Shown: piece after piece, positions 1 through 5,275 of the stretch
How positions within the stretch are numbered: the first letter of the stretch is position 1
Layout of the letters: the number at the start of each line of letters is the position of its first letter
Origin: Deltaproteobacteria bacterium
Lineage (GTDB): Bacteria > Desulfobacterota > DSM-4660 > Desulfatiglandales > Desulfatiglandaceae
Length of the DNA stretch: 5,395 nucleotides
NCBI GenBank assembly: GCA_019313765.1
Contig: JAFDAP010000166.1
Location: forward strand, 1-5,395
Direction of reading: 5' to 3'
Notes under the pieces: model-generated
What the model saw: the letters and a program-made list of their open reading frames with translations, nothing else
Told to the model about the DNA's origin: nothing
Databases searched by the model: none
Program-made: the position numbers and the translations under genes

Positions 1-1806
1 GGCCTGGCCGAAGAAATCCGTCAAAAAATCATTGAGACCGTATCTAAGACCGGCGGACATCTTGCGCCCAGCTTAGGGGCCGTGGAATTGGCCATAGCCC
101 TCCATTATGTGTTTGATACGCCAAAGGACAAGATCATCTGGGACGTGGGCCATCAGGCATATGCCCACAAATTGCTTACAGGCCGGAGGGAACAGTTTCA
201 CACCCTCCGCACATACGGCGGCATCAGCGGCTTCCCCAAAATGACGGAGAGTCCTTATGATACATTTAATACGGGTCACAGCAGCACCTCCATATCCGCC
301 GGCGCGGGCATAGCGACCGCAAAAGCGCTCAAAGGAGAGAAAAGCAAGGTCATTGCAGTGATCGGGGATGGGTCCATGACGGCTGGCATGGCCTTTGAAG
401 GGCTTACCCAGTCCGGGCACACGGAAAAGGACCTGATCGTGGTCCTGAACGATAACGCCATGTCCATATCACCAAACGTTGGGGCCTTTTCCTCTTTTCT
501 GAGCCGCAAGATGACAGGAAAGCGCTTTGTCAGCTTTAAAAAAGAGATTGAGATCTTTTTGTTATCTATCCCCGGCGTGGGTGAGGATATCCTCAACATC
601 GCCCGCAAATGGGAAGATTCTTTTCTTACCTTTTTTACCCAGGGCATGCTGTTCGAGGCCCTCAGATTCAAATATATCGGACCCATAAAAGGGCACCGCC
701 TTGACCGCCTCATTGAGGCATTCAATAATACGCGGCACCTGGAAGGCCCGGTCCTGATACATACGGTCACGGTTAAGGGAAAGGGATACGGGCCCGCTGA
801 AAAAGACCCGGCACACTACCACGGTGTAGGCGCTTTTGAGATCTCCACGGGATCACCTCCCAAAAATGGTCCAAAACCCCCGCCCTCTTATACCGAGGTA
901 TTTGGCAGGACAATGGTGGAACTGGGCCGGGAAAACAAAAAACTCTTTGCAATTACCGCGGCCATGCCCGAGGGGACCGGATTGACGGAGTTTGCCGAGG
1001 TTTACCCGGAAAGATTCTTAGACGTGGGCATTGCAGAACAGCACGCCGTAACCTTTGCCGCGGGCCTTGCCACAGAGGGCTTCAGGCCTGTGGTGGCCAT
1101 CTATTCCACCTTTCTCCAGAGGGCCTATGATCAGATTATCCATGACGTGTGCCTGCCCAACCTGCCCGTGGTTTTTGCCGTTGATCGCGGAGGACTCGTT
1201 GGAGAAGACGGGCCCACCCATCACGGGCATTTTGATATAACCTATCTTCGAAGCCTCCCGAACATGATTCTTATGGCCCCCAAGGATGAAAATGAGTTGA
1301 GGCACATGCTCTACACGGCCCTGCAACAGCCAGGGCCGGTGGGAATCAGGTATCCCAGGGGCAAGGGCCACGGGGTCCCCATGGATAAGAACTACAAGAA
1401 CATTCCCATAGGCGAGGCGGAAATCCTCAGGCAAGGCAAAGACCTGCTTATTTTAGCCTTAGGGGGCACAGTAAATCCTTCATTGGAGGCTGCATTTCAT
1501 CTCGAAAAGGAAGGATGCACCGCTTGTGTGGTCAACTGCCGTTTTGTCAAGCCCTTGGACAGACAATTAGGAGAACTTGCCGGGTCAATCGGCCGGGTGC
1601 TGGTAGTGGAAGAAAACATCAGGCAGGGAGGCCTTGGCGGGGCCGTGCTTGAACTGTTCAATGACATGGGTATCGAAAATGTCCGCACAAAAAGGATCGG
1701 ATTACCTGACAAGTTCGTGGAGCACGGCCCTGCCGCACTTTTGAGGGAAAAGTACGGCCTTGATTCCTCCGGGATTCTGAAGGAGGCGAGGGACCTGTGC
1801 CGGTAG
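1..1806 (+). CDS. dxs: 1-deoxy-D-xylulose-5-phosphate synthase, 5'-truncated by window edge
   Basis: This cytoplasmic, thiamine-diphosphate-dependent enzyme condenses pyruvate with glyceraldehyde 3-phosphate to DXP, the first step of the MEP isoprenoid pathway and a precursor for thiamine and pyridoxal phosphate. The open frame runs from base 1; counting that codon as residue 1, 601 residues are visible. Seen in order: the KTGGHLAPSLG segment with the family's active-site His (residue 20), DVGHQAYAH (about 48-56), the ThDP/Mg motif GDGSMTAG (122-129) with NDN (150-152), the catalytic Glu in GIAEQHA (residue 346), FLQRAYDQ (about 371-378), EDGPTHHG with the conserved Asp403 and His407, and IRYPRG (about 449-454). 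A transketolase C-terminal domain occupies roughly the last 120 residues. Family members are about 620-640 residues, so some 25-30 N-terminal residues are missing upstream; the GTG at 82 is internal, not the start. The frame is intact with no lesion. tlyA overlaps the last 10 bp. Confidence 0.97.
   Translation, partial: GLAEEIRQKIIETVSKTGGHLAPSLGAVELAIALHYVFDTPKDKIIWDVGHQAYAHKLLTGRREQFHTLRTYGGISGFPKMTESPYDTFNTGHSSTSISAGAGIATAKALKGEKSKVIAVIGDGSMTAGMAFEGLTQSGHTEKDLIVVLNDNAMSISPNVGAFSSFLSRKMTGKRFVSFKKEIEIFLLSIPGVGEDILNIARKWEDSFLTFFTQGMLFEALRFKYIGPIKGHRLDRLIEAFNNTRHLEGPVLIHTVTVKGKGYGPAEKDPAHYHGVGAFEISTGSPPKNGPKPPPSYTEVFGRTMVELGRENKKLFAITAAMPEGTGLTEFAEVYPERFLDVGIAEQHAVTFAAGLATEGFRPVVAIYSTFLQRAYDQIIHDVCLPNLPVVFAVDRGGLVGEDGPTHHGHFDITYLRSLPNMILMAPKDENELRHMLYTALQQPGPVGIRYPRGKGHGVPMDKNYKNIPIGEAEILRQGKDLLILALGGTVNPSLEAAFHLEKEGCTACVVNCRFVKPLDRQLGELAGSIGRVLVVEENIRQGGLGGAVLELFNDMGIENVRTKRIGLPDKFVEHGPAALLREKYGLDSSGILKEARDLCR
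1780..1786 (+). promoter_or_regulatory. Shine-Dalgarno for tlyA, inside the dxs coding region
   Basis: AAGGAGG lies 10 nt before the GTG at 1797, within the last codons of dxs. It supports the GTG as the tlyA start and suggests that tlyA is translated from the dxs message with its own strong ribosome site. The N-terminus it gives (MPVGTKIRLDQLLV) starts just ahead of the S4 domain, as expected for the family. Confidence 0.85.
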
Positions 1807-2660
1807 GCACAAAAATCCGGTTGGATCAACTCCTTGTCCAAAGAGGCATGGCAGAAAGCCGTGAAAAGGCCAGGGCCCTTATTATGGCGGGGGCTTTAGA
1901 GGTAGACGGGGCCCGTGTGGATAAACCCGGGCGACTTGTTCCCGCGTCCGCGTCCGTGTCTTTGAAAAAAAAGGCATCTCCCTATGTAGGCAGGGGAGGT
2001 CTGAAGCTTGAGGCGGCCCTCAAACACTTTCCGGTGGACATGAAAGACAAGGTCATACTGGATGTGGGCGCTTCTACGGGAGGTTTTACGGACTGCCTGC
2101 TCCAACACGGGGCCCGAAAGGTTATTGCAATTGATGTAGGCTACGGTCAGTTAGCCTGGAAACTCCGGCAGGACCCCAGGGTTGAGGTCCTGGAAAGGAC
2201 AAACATCCGCCACGTTAAACCCGGAGACATAGAAGAACAGATAAACGCCGCGGTCATTGATGTCTCATTCATCTCCCTCAGATTAGTTGTCCCGCCCGTG
2301 GCCGACCTTCTCCTGAGACACGCCTTTATCATCGCCCTGATCAAGCCCCAGTTTGAGGTGGGAAAGGGGAAAGTGGGCAAGGGAGGCGTGGTCCGGGACC
2401 CGGCCCTGCACCGGGAGGTTATAGAAGGCCTGGCGCACTTTTTCACAGATTCCGACTGGAGTGTGGAGGGGCATATACCCTCCCCTATTCTTGGCCCGAA
2501 AGGAAACCGGGAATTTCTGATGTACCTGACAAGGAGGCTGTCCGAGAATGGCTTCGTCGCGAGACCGAGCGAAAATTTCGAGGGCAAGTCGAAGATCCCG
2601 GACTTTGAGCGGGGGCGGCAAGCCCAAAACGACCGGAAACGTAGCAGTAGCCTACATTGA
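1797..2660 (+). CDS. tlyA: TlyA family rRNA (cytidine-2'-O)-methyltransferase, repeat-extended C-terminus
   Basis: TlyA proteins methylate ribose 2'-OH groups of cytidines in 16S and/or 23S rRNA using S-adenosylmethionine; some members are also called hemolysin A. An S4 RNA-binding domain spans about residues 7-60 (RLDQLLVQRGMAESREKAR, then GALEVDG). An FtsJ/RrmJ-like methyltransferase domain follows from about residue 62. It has the SAM loop DVGASTGGFTD (89-99) and the full K-D-K-E set: Lys70 in GRGGLKL, Asp155 in AVIDVSF, Lys183 in ALIKPQFE and Glu239 in GNREF. The gene overlaps dxs by 10 bp and is probably in the same operon. The odd part is the C-terminus. Members commonly end soon after the GNxEFL strand, but here codon 246 begins exactly at the first base of an inverted-repeat element. 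Residues 246-287 are therefore repeat-encoded, basic and polar, and probably not part of the ancestral fold. Catalytic residues are intact, so activity is likely retained. Whether the modified site is in 16S, 23S or both cannot be told from sequence. Confidence 0.93.
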   Translation: MPVGTKIRLDQLLVQRGMAESREKARALIMAGALEVDGARVDKPGRLVPASASVSLKKKASPYVGRGGLKLEAALKHFPVDMKDKVILDVGASTGGFTDCLLQHGARKVIAIDVGYGQLAWKLRQDPRVEVLERTNIRHVKPGDIEEQINAAVIDVSFISLRLVVPPVADLLLRHAFIIALIKPQFEVGKGKVGKGGVVRDPALHREVIEGLAHFFTDSDWSVEGHIPSPILGPKGNREFLMYLTRRLSENGFVARPSENFEGKSKIPDFERGRQAQNDRKRSSSLH

Positions 2661-2678
2661 GGGCGTTTTGGGTTTGCC
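2617..2678. repeat. Internal 15-bp inverted repeat (stem-loop) of the 208-bp element
   Basis: GGCAAGCCCAAAACG (2617-2631) pairs with CGTTTTGGGTTTGCC (2664-2678). Fourteen of 15 positions are Watson-Crick complementary and the remaining one is a G:U in one strand's RNA. The loop is 32 nt and contains the tlyA stop codon (2658-2660). No T-run follows, so this is not a typical intrinsic terminator, although the structure could still protect or shape the 3' end of the dxs-tlyA mRNA. Confidence 0.7.
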
Positions 2679-2723
2679 AACGCAGAGCCTCGGTATTTAC
2701 AGCCGGTCGTAGCAGAAGCCTAT
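2640..2723. repeat. Direct repeat of a 16-mer within the 208-bp element
   Basis: CGTAGCAGTAGCCTAC (2640-2655) and CGTAGCAGAAGCCTAT (2708-2723) match at 14 of 16 positions. A CCGG-containing block precedes each copy (ACCGGAAA before the first, CCGGT before the second). The second copy is part of the right terminal repeat and the first sits in the central loop, so the element appears to be built from repeated modules and not from one simple palindrome. Confidence 0.6.
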
Positions 2724-2821
2724 TCTCGGACAGCCTCCTATGTAGACACACCTGTCCCCTTCGGTAAAAACCCCGGCCTATTCTCCGCGATTCTCCGCTC
2801 TTAAATCACCGCTTTCCCATT

Positions 2822-2967
2822 TAGTGTCTGAACGAAAACCAGGAATTTTTTTTCAAGATCAAGGAAGGCGAAAATTATAACCGAAGGAATACATTGAGTA
2901 TTTCGAGGATTATAATTTGAGCCTGACGCAGAGATTGGGAAAAATAACAGTTTTCGGTCGGGCACTA
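2822..2967. mobile_element. 146-bp TA-flanked MITE-like element
   Basis: The terminal inverted repeats are TAGTGTCTGAACGAAAAC (2822-2839) and GTTTTCGGTCGGGCACTA (2950-2967); the second read as its reverse complement matches the first at 15 of 18 positions. Both ends carry TA, which fits a TA target duplication as made by IS630/Tc1-mariner-type transposases. The centre folds into a long hairpin (2872-2918). Size, lack of coding capacity, terminal repeats and TA ends together suggest a non-autonomous miniature element. The right end lies 14 bp from the stop codon of the PxxKW gene. The mobilising transposase is not in this window, and the family link is inference. Confidence 0.75.
2872..2918. 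repeat. Central hairpin of the TA-flanked element
   Basis: AAATTATAACC (2872-2882) is the reverse complement of GGATTATAATTT (2907-2918) except for one bulged base. An inner stem, GGAATAC (2886-2892) with GTATTTC (2898-2904), closes a 5-nt loop with one G:U-type position. The fold is AT-rich and nearly symmetric, so it could form in RNA from either strand, including readthrough of the convergent genes. Confidence 0.65.
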
Positions 2968-2981
2968 TTTACAAATGGAAA

Positions 2982-3260
2982 CTAAGCAGCCATTCGCTTG
3001 GAAGCCTTCAAGGGATTGATCTTCCCGTTTCCGCTTTTGGCCTTTACCTTCAGATGTGTGGCCATGTTGCAGGACCCCACACGCCACTTGGCAGCGGGTT
3101 CAGGGAAGGCGAGGCAATATTTGCCGGTGGGAAATTCCTGGGCCCTCATGCAGCCTTCACACTGTTCAACTATTGTATGGCACGAACCGCCATTAAATTG
3201 GCAGCCGTTCTTGCTCATAAAAGAGCAGCCAGCACCTGGTTTTACGCTTGTACAGTCCAT
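2982..3260 (-). CDS. PxxKW family cysteine-rich small protein
   Basis: This 92-residue protein matches the pattern of the small PxxKW family cysteine-rich proteins that I recall from Desulfobacterota; their function is not known to me. It has eight cysteines (3, 12, 20, 27, 34, 37, 49, 64), including a CEGC pair, the signature PAAKW (55-59), then GSCNMATH (62-69) and a basic tail ending NPLKASKRMAA. There is no signal peptide or membrane segment, so it is probably cytoplasmic. The Cys pattern suggests binding of an Fe-S cluster or other metal; that is inference. I chose ATG at 3258-3260 because AAAGGA lies 10 nt upstream and the family begins MDC. A GTG at 3267-3269 would add three residues, but the same AAAGGA would then be only 1 nt away. 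It stands alone on the minus strand, with a promoter-like sequence and a leader hairpin upstream and a MITE-like element 14 bp beyond its stop. Confidence 0.85.
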   Translation of the reverse strand: MDCTSVKPGAGCSFMSKNGCQFNGGSCHTIVEQCEGCMRAQEFPTGKYCLAFPEPAAKWRVGSCNMATHLKVKAKSGNGKINPLKASKRMAA

Positions 3261-3270
3261 TTTAATCACG

Positions 3271-3276
3271 TCCTTT
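3271..3276 (-). promoter_or_regulatory. Shine-Dalgarno deciding the PxxKW start
   Basis: On the minus strand, AAAGGA ends 10 nt before the ATG at 3260 and only 1 nt before the in-frame GTG at 3269. The spacing favours the ATG and the 92-residue product. Confidence 0.65.
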
Positions 3277-3277
3277 C

Positions 3278-3298
3278 GAGACCTTTTTCAAAGGTCTC
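3278..3298 (-). promoter_or_regulatory. Perfect 9-bp stem-loop in the leader of the PxxKW gene
   Basis: GAGACCTTT (3278-3286) and AAAGGTCTC (3290-3298) are exact reverse complements separated by 3 nt. In the minus-strand transcript the stem ends 1 nt before the AAAGGA ribosome site. It could be an operator, a translation-modulating or stabilising RNA stem, or a chance palindrome. It lacks a following T-run on the plus strand, so it is not a good terminator for anything reading rightward. Confidence 0.6.
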
Positions 3299-3333
3299 CT
3301 TTATTTGTAAACATTGAAAATTTTTAACTTTTC

Positions 3334-3362
3334 AGTTTGCCCTATAACCCATATATTGTCAA
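3334..3362 (-). promoter_or_regulatory. Candidate sigma-70-type promoter for the PxxKW gene
   Basis: On the minus strand a consensus -35 TTGACA (3362-3357) is followed after exactly 17 bp by CAAACT (3339-3334), a weak -10. The surrounding DNA is AT-rich. Transcription would begin near 3327, giving a leader of about 65 nt that contains the 9-bp stem-loop. Confidence 0.5.
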
Positions 3363-3545
3363 GCAAAAAAGATGCCAAACACATGATTTTAGCAATCAGT
3401 ACTGTAGCGCCGGTACCCATCCTCAACTCCACACATTGTCCCGAATAAATACACTTCAGTCCCTCCGTTATCCGTTTTATCGGTCTCCGGTTGCAGGAAA
3501 AACAGCTGCATTATAGAATTTTCCCAACTTGAACATTCCTGTCTG
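3363..3545. other. Intergenic region upstream of the divergent flavoprotein gene
   Basis: This is the remainder of the spacer between two divergent genes. It must contain the promoter of the flavoprotein gene, but no strong candidate is visible: TTGCAG (3491-3496) and TATAGA (3512-3517) are 15 bp apart, shorter than ideal. A minus-strand open frame crosses this area but has no family resemblance or good start. No repeat or RNA gene was recognised. Confidence 0.4.
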
Positions 3546-3546
3546 A

Positions 3547-3554
3547 AAGGAGGT
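3547..3554 (+). promoter_or_regulatory. Shine-Dalgarno for the flavoprotein gene
   Basis: AAGGAGGT, close to the full anti-SD complement, sits 7 nt before ATG 3562. It fixes the start and hence the twin-arginine signal at the N-terminus. Confidence 0.85.
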
Positions 3555-3561
3555 TAATCCC

Positions 3562-5226
3562 ATGTTTGACAGAAAACTATCAAGACGTTCTTTCCTGACC
3601 ATTTCAGCCATGACCGCAGCAACCCTTGCCTTTGACTGGAGAAAGATTTCGGCCCATGCTGCCAAGATGGGTCCAAAAACCGATTATCCCACCGTGATCA
3701 CCGGGGCCGGTTTGGGGGGCTTGTGCTGCGGAGCCTTTTTGGCAAAGCAGGGTATCCCGGTAACAGTAGTCGAACAGCACAACATACCGGGCGGCTATGC
3801 CACTTCCTTTGACCGGGCCGGGGGAAAATTCACATTCGAGGTCTCCCTGCACGGCACGTCAATCCACAACAATGGCCCGGAACGGGCCCTCAGGCATTTG
3901 GGACTCCTTGAAAAGATACAACTTGTTCAACTCCCTGAAATCTACCGCCTGAAGACCCCGAAACTAAACATCTCGGTTCCCCAGAAAGACCCGGAAGGAT
4001 ATATTCGCCTCCTGTGCAAGCACTTCCCATCCGAGGCCGAAGGCATACGGGGTTTTGTTGAAGAAATAGTCGCTATTGCCGAAGAAACGGACAACTATTC
4101 GCAGAAAAGAAAATGGTTCAAACTGATCTTCAAGCCTATCTTCCCCATTCAGTACGGCAGGATGTGGAACGTCCGGAACAAGACCTTGGCCGATCTGTTA
4201 AATGACCATGTAAAGGATCCCGGCCTTCAGGACATATTGGCCGCCCTGTGGGGCTATTATGGCCTTCCCCCGTCCAAATTGTCCGGTTTCTACTATGCAG
4301 TTGCAACCGGCGGGTATCTCAAAAACGGTTCATACCATATCAGACAGCGGTCCCAGGATTTGAGCTATGCTTTAGCCGACGTGATCGAAGGGGCCGGAGG
4401 CAAGGTCCTTTATGAAACCCCCGCGAAAAAGATCCTGGTTAAAAGTGGTGCCGTCAAAGGGGTTCAGCTTTCAGGTGGGAAGACCCTCCCTGCCAGGGCC
4501 GTGGTCAGTAATGCCAGTGCCCTTGCCACATTCAAGGAGATGTTGCCCCCGGGTGCTGCGCCGGGCGATTATTTAAAAAAGTTGAATGGATACAAGCCCA
4601 GTATTTCCACCTTTATCGTATGGCTCGGGTTGAACCGGGAATTACGTGGCAAAATAAAGGGCTTCAGCACCCATGTATCTTCGGGGAGAGGATCTGAAGC
4701 CGATTATCGATCCTGTATAAAGGGTGGGGTCGCCAAAGGCTCTTACAGTGTCAGCATTTATGACAATGTTTTCGAGGGTTACTCCAGGCCGGGAACTTCC
4801 ACCTTGATGCTGCTTTTCCTGTGCGGGTATAAACCATGGCGGAAATTTGAAAACGATTACCGGAAAGGGATTAAGGGTTCCTACCATAAAGAAAAGGAGA
4901 GATGGGCAGACATCCTCATTCAGAGGGCAGAGAAGGATGTAATTCCCGGGCTTTCTTCAATGATCGAGGTCAGGGAGGCGGCCACGCCCCTCACAAACCA
5001 GCGCTACACCGGAAATACGCAAGGGGCCATCTACGGTTTTGAACAATCCATGGACAATGCTTTCATGAACAGGATTGACAACAAGACCCCAATTAAAGGG
5101 CTTTATCTTGCCAGCGCCTGGGGTAATCCGGGTGGTGGTTTTGCCGGGGTAATCAGGGCAGGCCAGATGGCCTTCGAGAAGATGATGGAGGATTGGGGGC
5201 ATTTTTTGACAGGATTAACAGGATGA
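3562..5226 (+). CDS. Tat-exported FAD/NAD(P)-dependent oxidoreductase, CrtI/CrtISO/retinol-saturase-like
   Basis: This 554-residue flavoprotein belongs to the phytoene desaturase / carotenoid isomerase / retinol saturase superfamily; its substrate is unknown. The N-terminus is a twin-arginine signal: LSRRSFLTI (residues 6-14), then a short hydrophobic stretch rich in Ala and Thr, with a plausible cleavage after AHA (31-33). Such signals export folded, cofactor-loaded proteins, so the mature enzyme is predicted outside the cytoplasmic membrane. The Rossmann FAD site follows: GAGLGGL (48-54) with Glu71 ending the second strand, then PGGYATSF (76-83). The C-terminal FAD motif is IKGLYLASAWGNPGGGFAGV (511-530), typical of this superfamily. 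The middle (about 90-470) is the divergent substrate-binding part. The start is fixed by a strong ribosome site. The last few residues (about LTGLTG) and the stop lie in a 9-bp tandem repeat, so the natural end may be slightly altered. No partner gene is visible. Polyene or isoprenoid chemistry is possible but unproven. Confidence 0.88.
   Translation: MFDRKLSRRSFLTISAMTAATLAFDWRKISAHAAKMGPKTDYPTVITGAGLGGLCCGAFLAKQGIPVTVVEQHNIPGGYATSFDRAGGKFTFEVSLHGTSIHNNGPERALRHLGLLEKIQLVQLPEIYRLKTPKLNISVPQKDPEGYIRLLCKHFPSEAEGIRGFVEEIVAIAEETDNYSQKRKWFKLIFKPIFPIQYGRMWNVRNKTLADLLNDHVKDPGLQDILAALWGYYGLPPSKLSGFYYAVATGGYLKNGSYHIRQRSQDLSYALADVIEGAGGKVLYETPAKKILVKSGAVKGVQLSGGKTLPARAVVSNASALATFKEMLPPGAAPGDYLKKLNGYKPSISTFIVWLGLNRELRGKIKGFSTHVSSGRGSEADYRSCIKGGVAKGSYSVSIYDNVFEGYSRPGTSTLMLLFLCGYKPWRKFENDYRKGIKGSYHKEKERWADILIQRAEKDVIPGLSSMIEVREAATPLTNQRYTGNTQGAIYGFEQSMDNAFMNRIDNKTPIKGLYLASAWGNPGGGFAGVIRAGQMAFEKMMEDWGHFLTGLTG
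3580..3660 (+). other. Twin-arginine (Tat) signal peptide coding segment
   Basis: Codons 7-33 of the flavoprotein encode the S-R-R-S-F-L-T motif, a modest hydrophobic region and an AHA/A-type cleavage site. The motif fits the S/T-R-R-x-F-L-K consensus except for Thr in the last place, which is often tolerated. The hydrophobic core is interrupted by Asp25 and Trp26, so retention as an uncleaved N-terminal anchor is an alternative. Confidence 0.75.
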
Positions 5227-5275
5227 ACTGGATTAATTTTATCTTGTAAATCAAAACACATATCCTGTTTTTGAC
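5203..5275. repeat. Degenerate ACAGGATTAACAGGAT-type repeat at the flavoprotein gene end
   Basis: Three 9-bp tandem units, CAGGATTAA, CAGGATGAA and CTGGATTAA, occupy 5210-5236 after TTTTTTGA. GATTAACAGGAT (5213-5224) is matched by an inverted partner ATCTTGTAAATC (5241-5252) at 10 of 12 positions, and a further ATCCTGTT with TTGAC follows at 5262-5274. I recall similar GACAGGATTAACAGGAT dispersed repeats from many environmental bacterial genomes. The flavoprotein stop codon (5224-5226) lies inside the second unit. No run of T after a GC stem is seen, so it is not a clear intrinsic terminator. Confidence 0.6.

Larger units (their letters stand above)
2532..2739. mobile_element. MITE-like 208-bp inverted-repeat element at the tlyA 3' end
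   Basis: The ends are perfect 18-bp inverted repeats: AGGAGGCTGTCCGAGAAT at 2532-2549 and its exact reverse complement at 2722-2739. Similarity continues inward for about 20 more bases with small gaps (GGCTTCGTCGCGAGACCG on the left; AGGCTTCTGCTACGACCG when the right end is read on the minus strand). Inside lie a second inverted repeat (2617-2631/2664-2678) and a repeated 16-mer. There is no transposase, and only short overlapping frames occur inside. No clear target-site duplication is visible at these boundaries. The element overlaps the last 42 codons and the stop of tlyA. It could be a non-autonomous transposon derivative or a REP-like structured repeat; family assignment needs other copies in the genome. 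Confidence 0.75.
2661..2981. other. 321-bp region between convergent tlyA and the PxxKW gene, mostly repeats
   Basis: No gene is supported here. The left part (to 2739) is the right half of the 208-bp element and 2822-2967 is the second element. The 82 bp between them (2740-2821) hold only a small tandem repeat, ATTCTCCGC at 2780-2788 and again at 2790-2798, and a short GGACAG/CTGTCC pair (2728-2733/2752-2757) that begins within the right terminal repeat of the first element. I see no convincing intrinsic terminator (GC stem followed by T-run) for either convergent gene. Confidence 0.6.

Noticed and set aside
82..84. GTG at 82 as the dxs start
   Set aside because: The frame is open from base 1 and residues upstream of 82 (including KTGGHLAPSLG) are conserved parts of Dxs, so the true start is outside the window.
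2617..2678. Intrinsic terminator for the dxs-tlyA operon
   Set aside because: The stem is long but the loop is 32 nt and no T-run follows; it contains the tlyA stop codon, so it fits a repeat-element structure better.
2147..2751. Minus-strand frames (177, 114 and 88 residues) across the tlyA end and the 208-bp element
   Set aside because: These are antisense shadows of tlyA and of the repeat; the Arg/Ser-rich composition is typical of spurious frames in such repeats.
2532..2967. CRISPR array or integron attC site
   Set aside because: There are no regularly spaced identical repeats with unique spacers, and the inverted repeats lack the conserved core ends (RYYYAAC/GTTRRRY) in the right places.
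2998..3327. 109-residue plus-strand open frame and its 87-residue overlap at 3054-3317
   Set aside because: They lie antisense to the PxxKW gene, have no family resemblance and no good ribosome site; the minus-strand protein has a recognisable cysteine signature.
3482..3494. Possible sigma-54 promoter (GG then GC before the flavoprotein gene)
   Set aside because: The GG and GC are separated by 9 nt where the -24/-12 class needs 10, and the rest of the consensus is poor.
3477..3665. 62-residue minus-strand frame covering the start of the flavoprotein gene
   Set aside because: It is antisense to the Tat signal coding region, with no ribosome site or recognisable motif.
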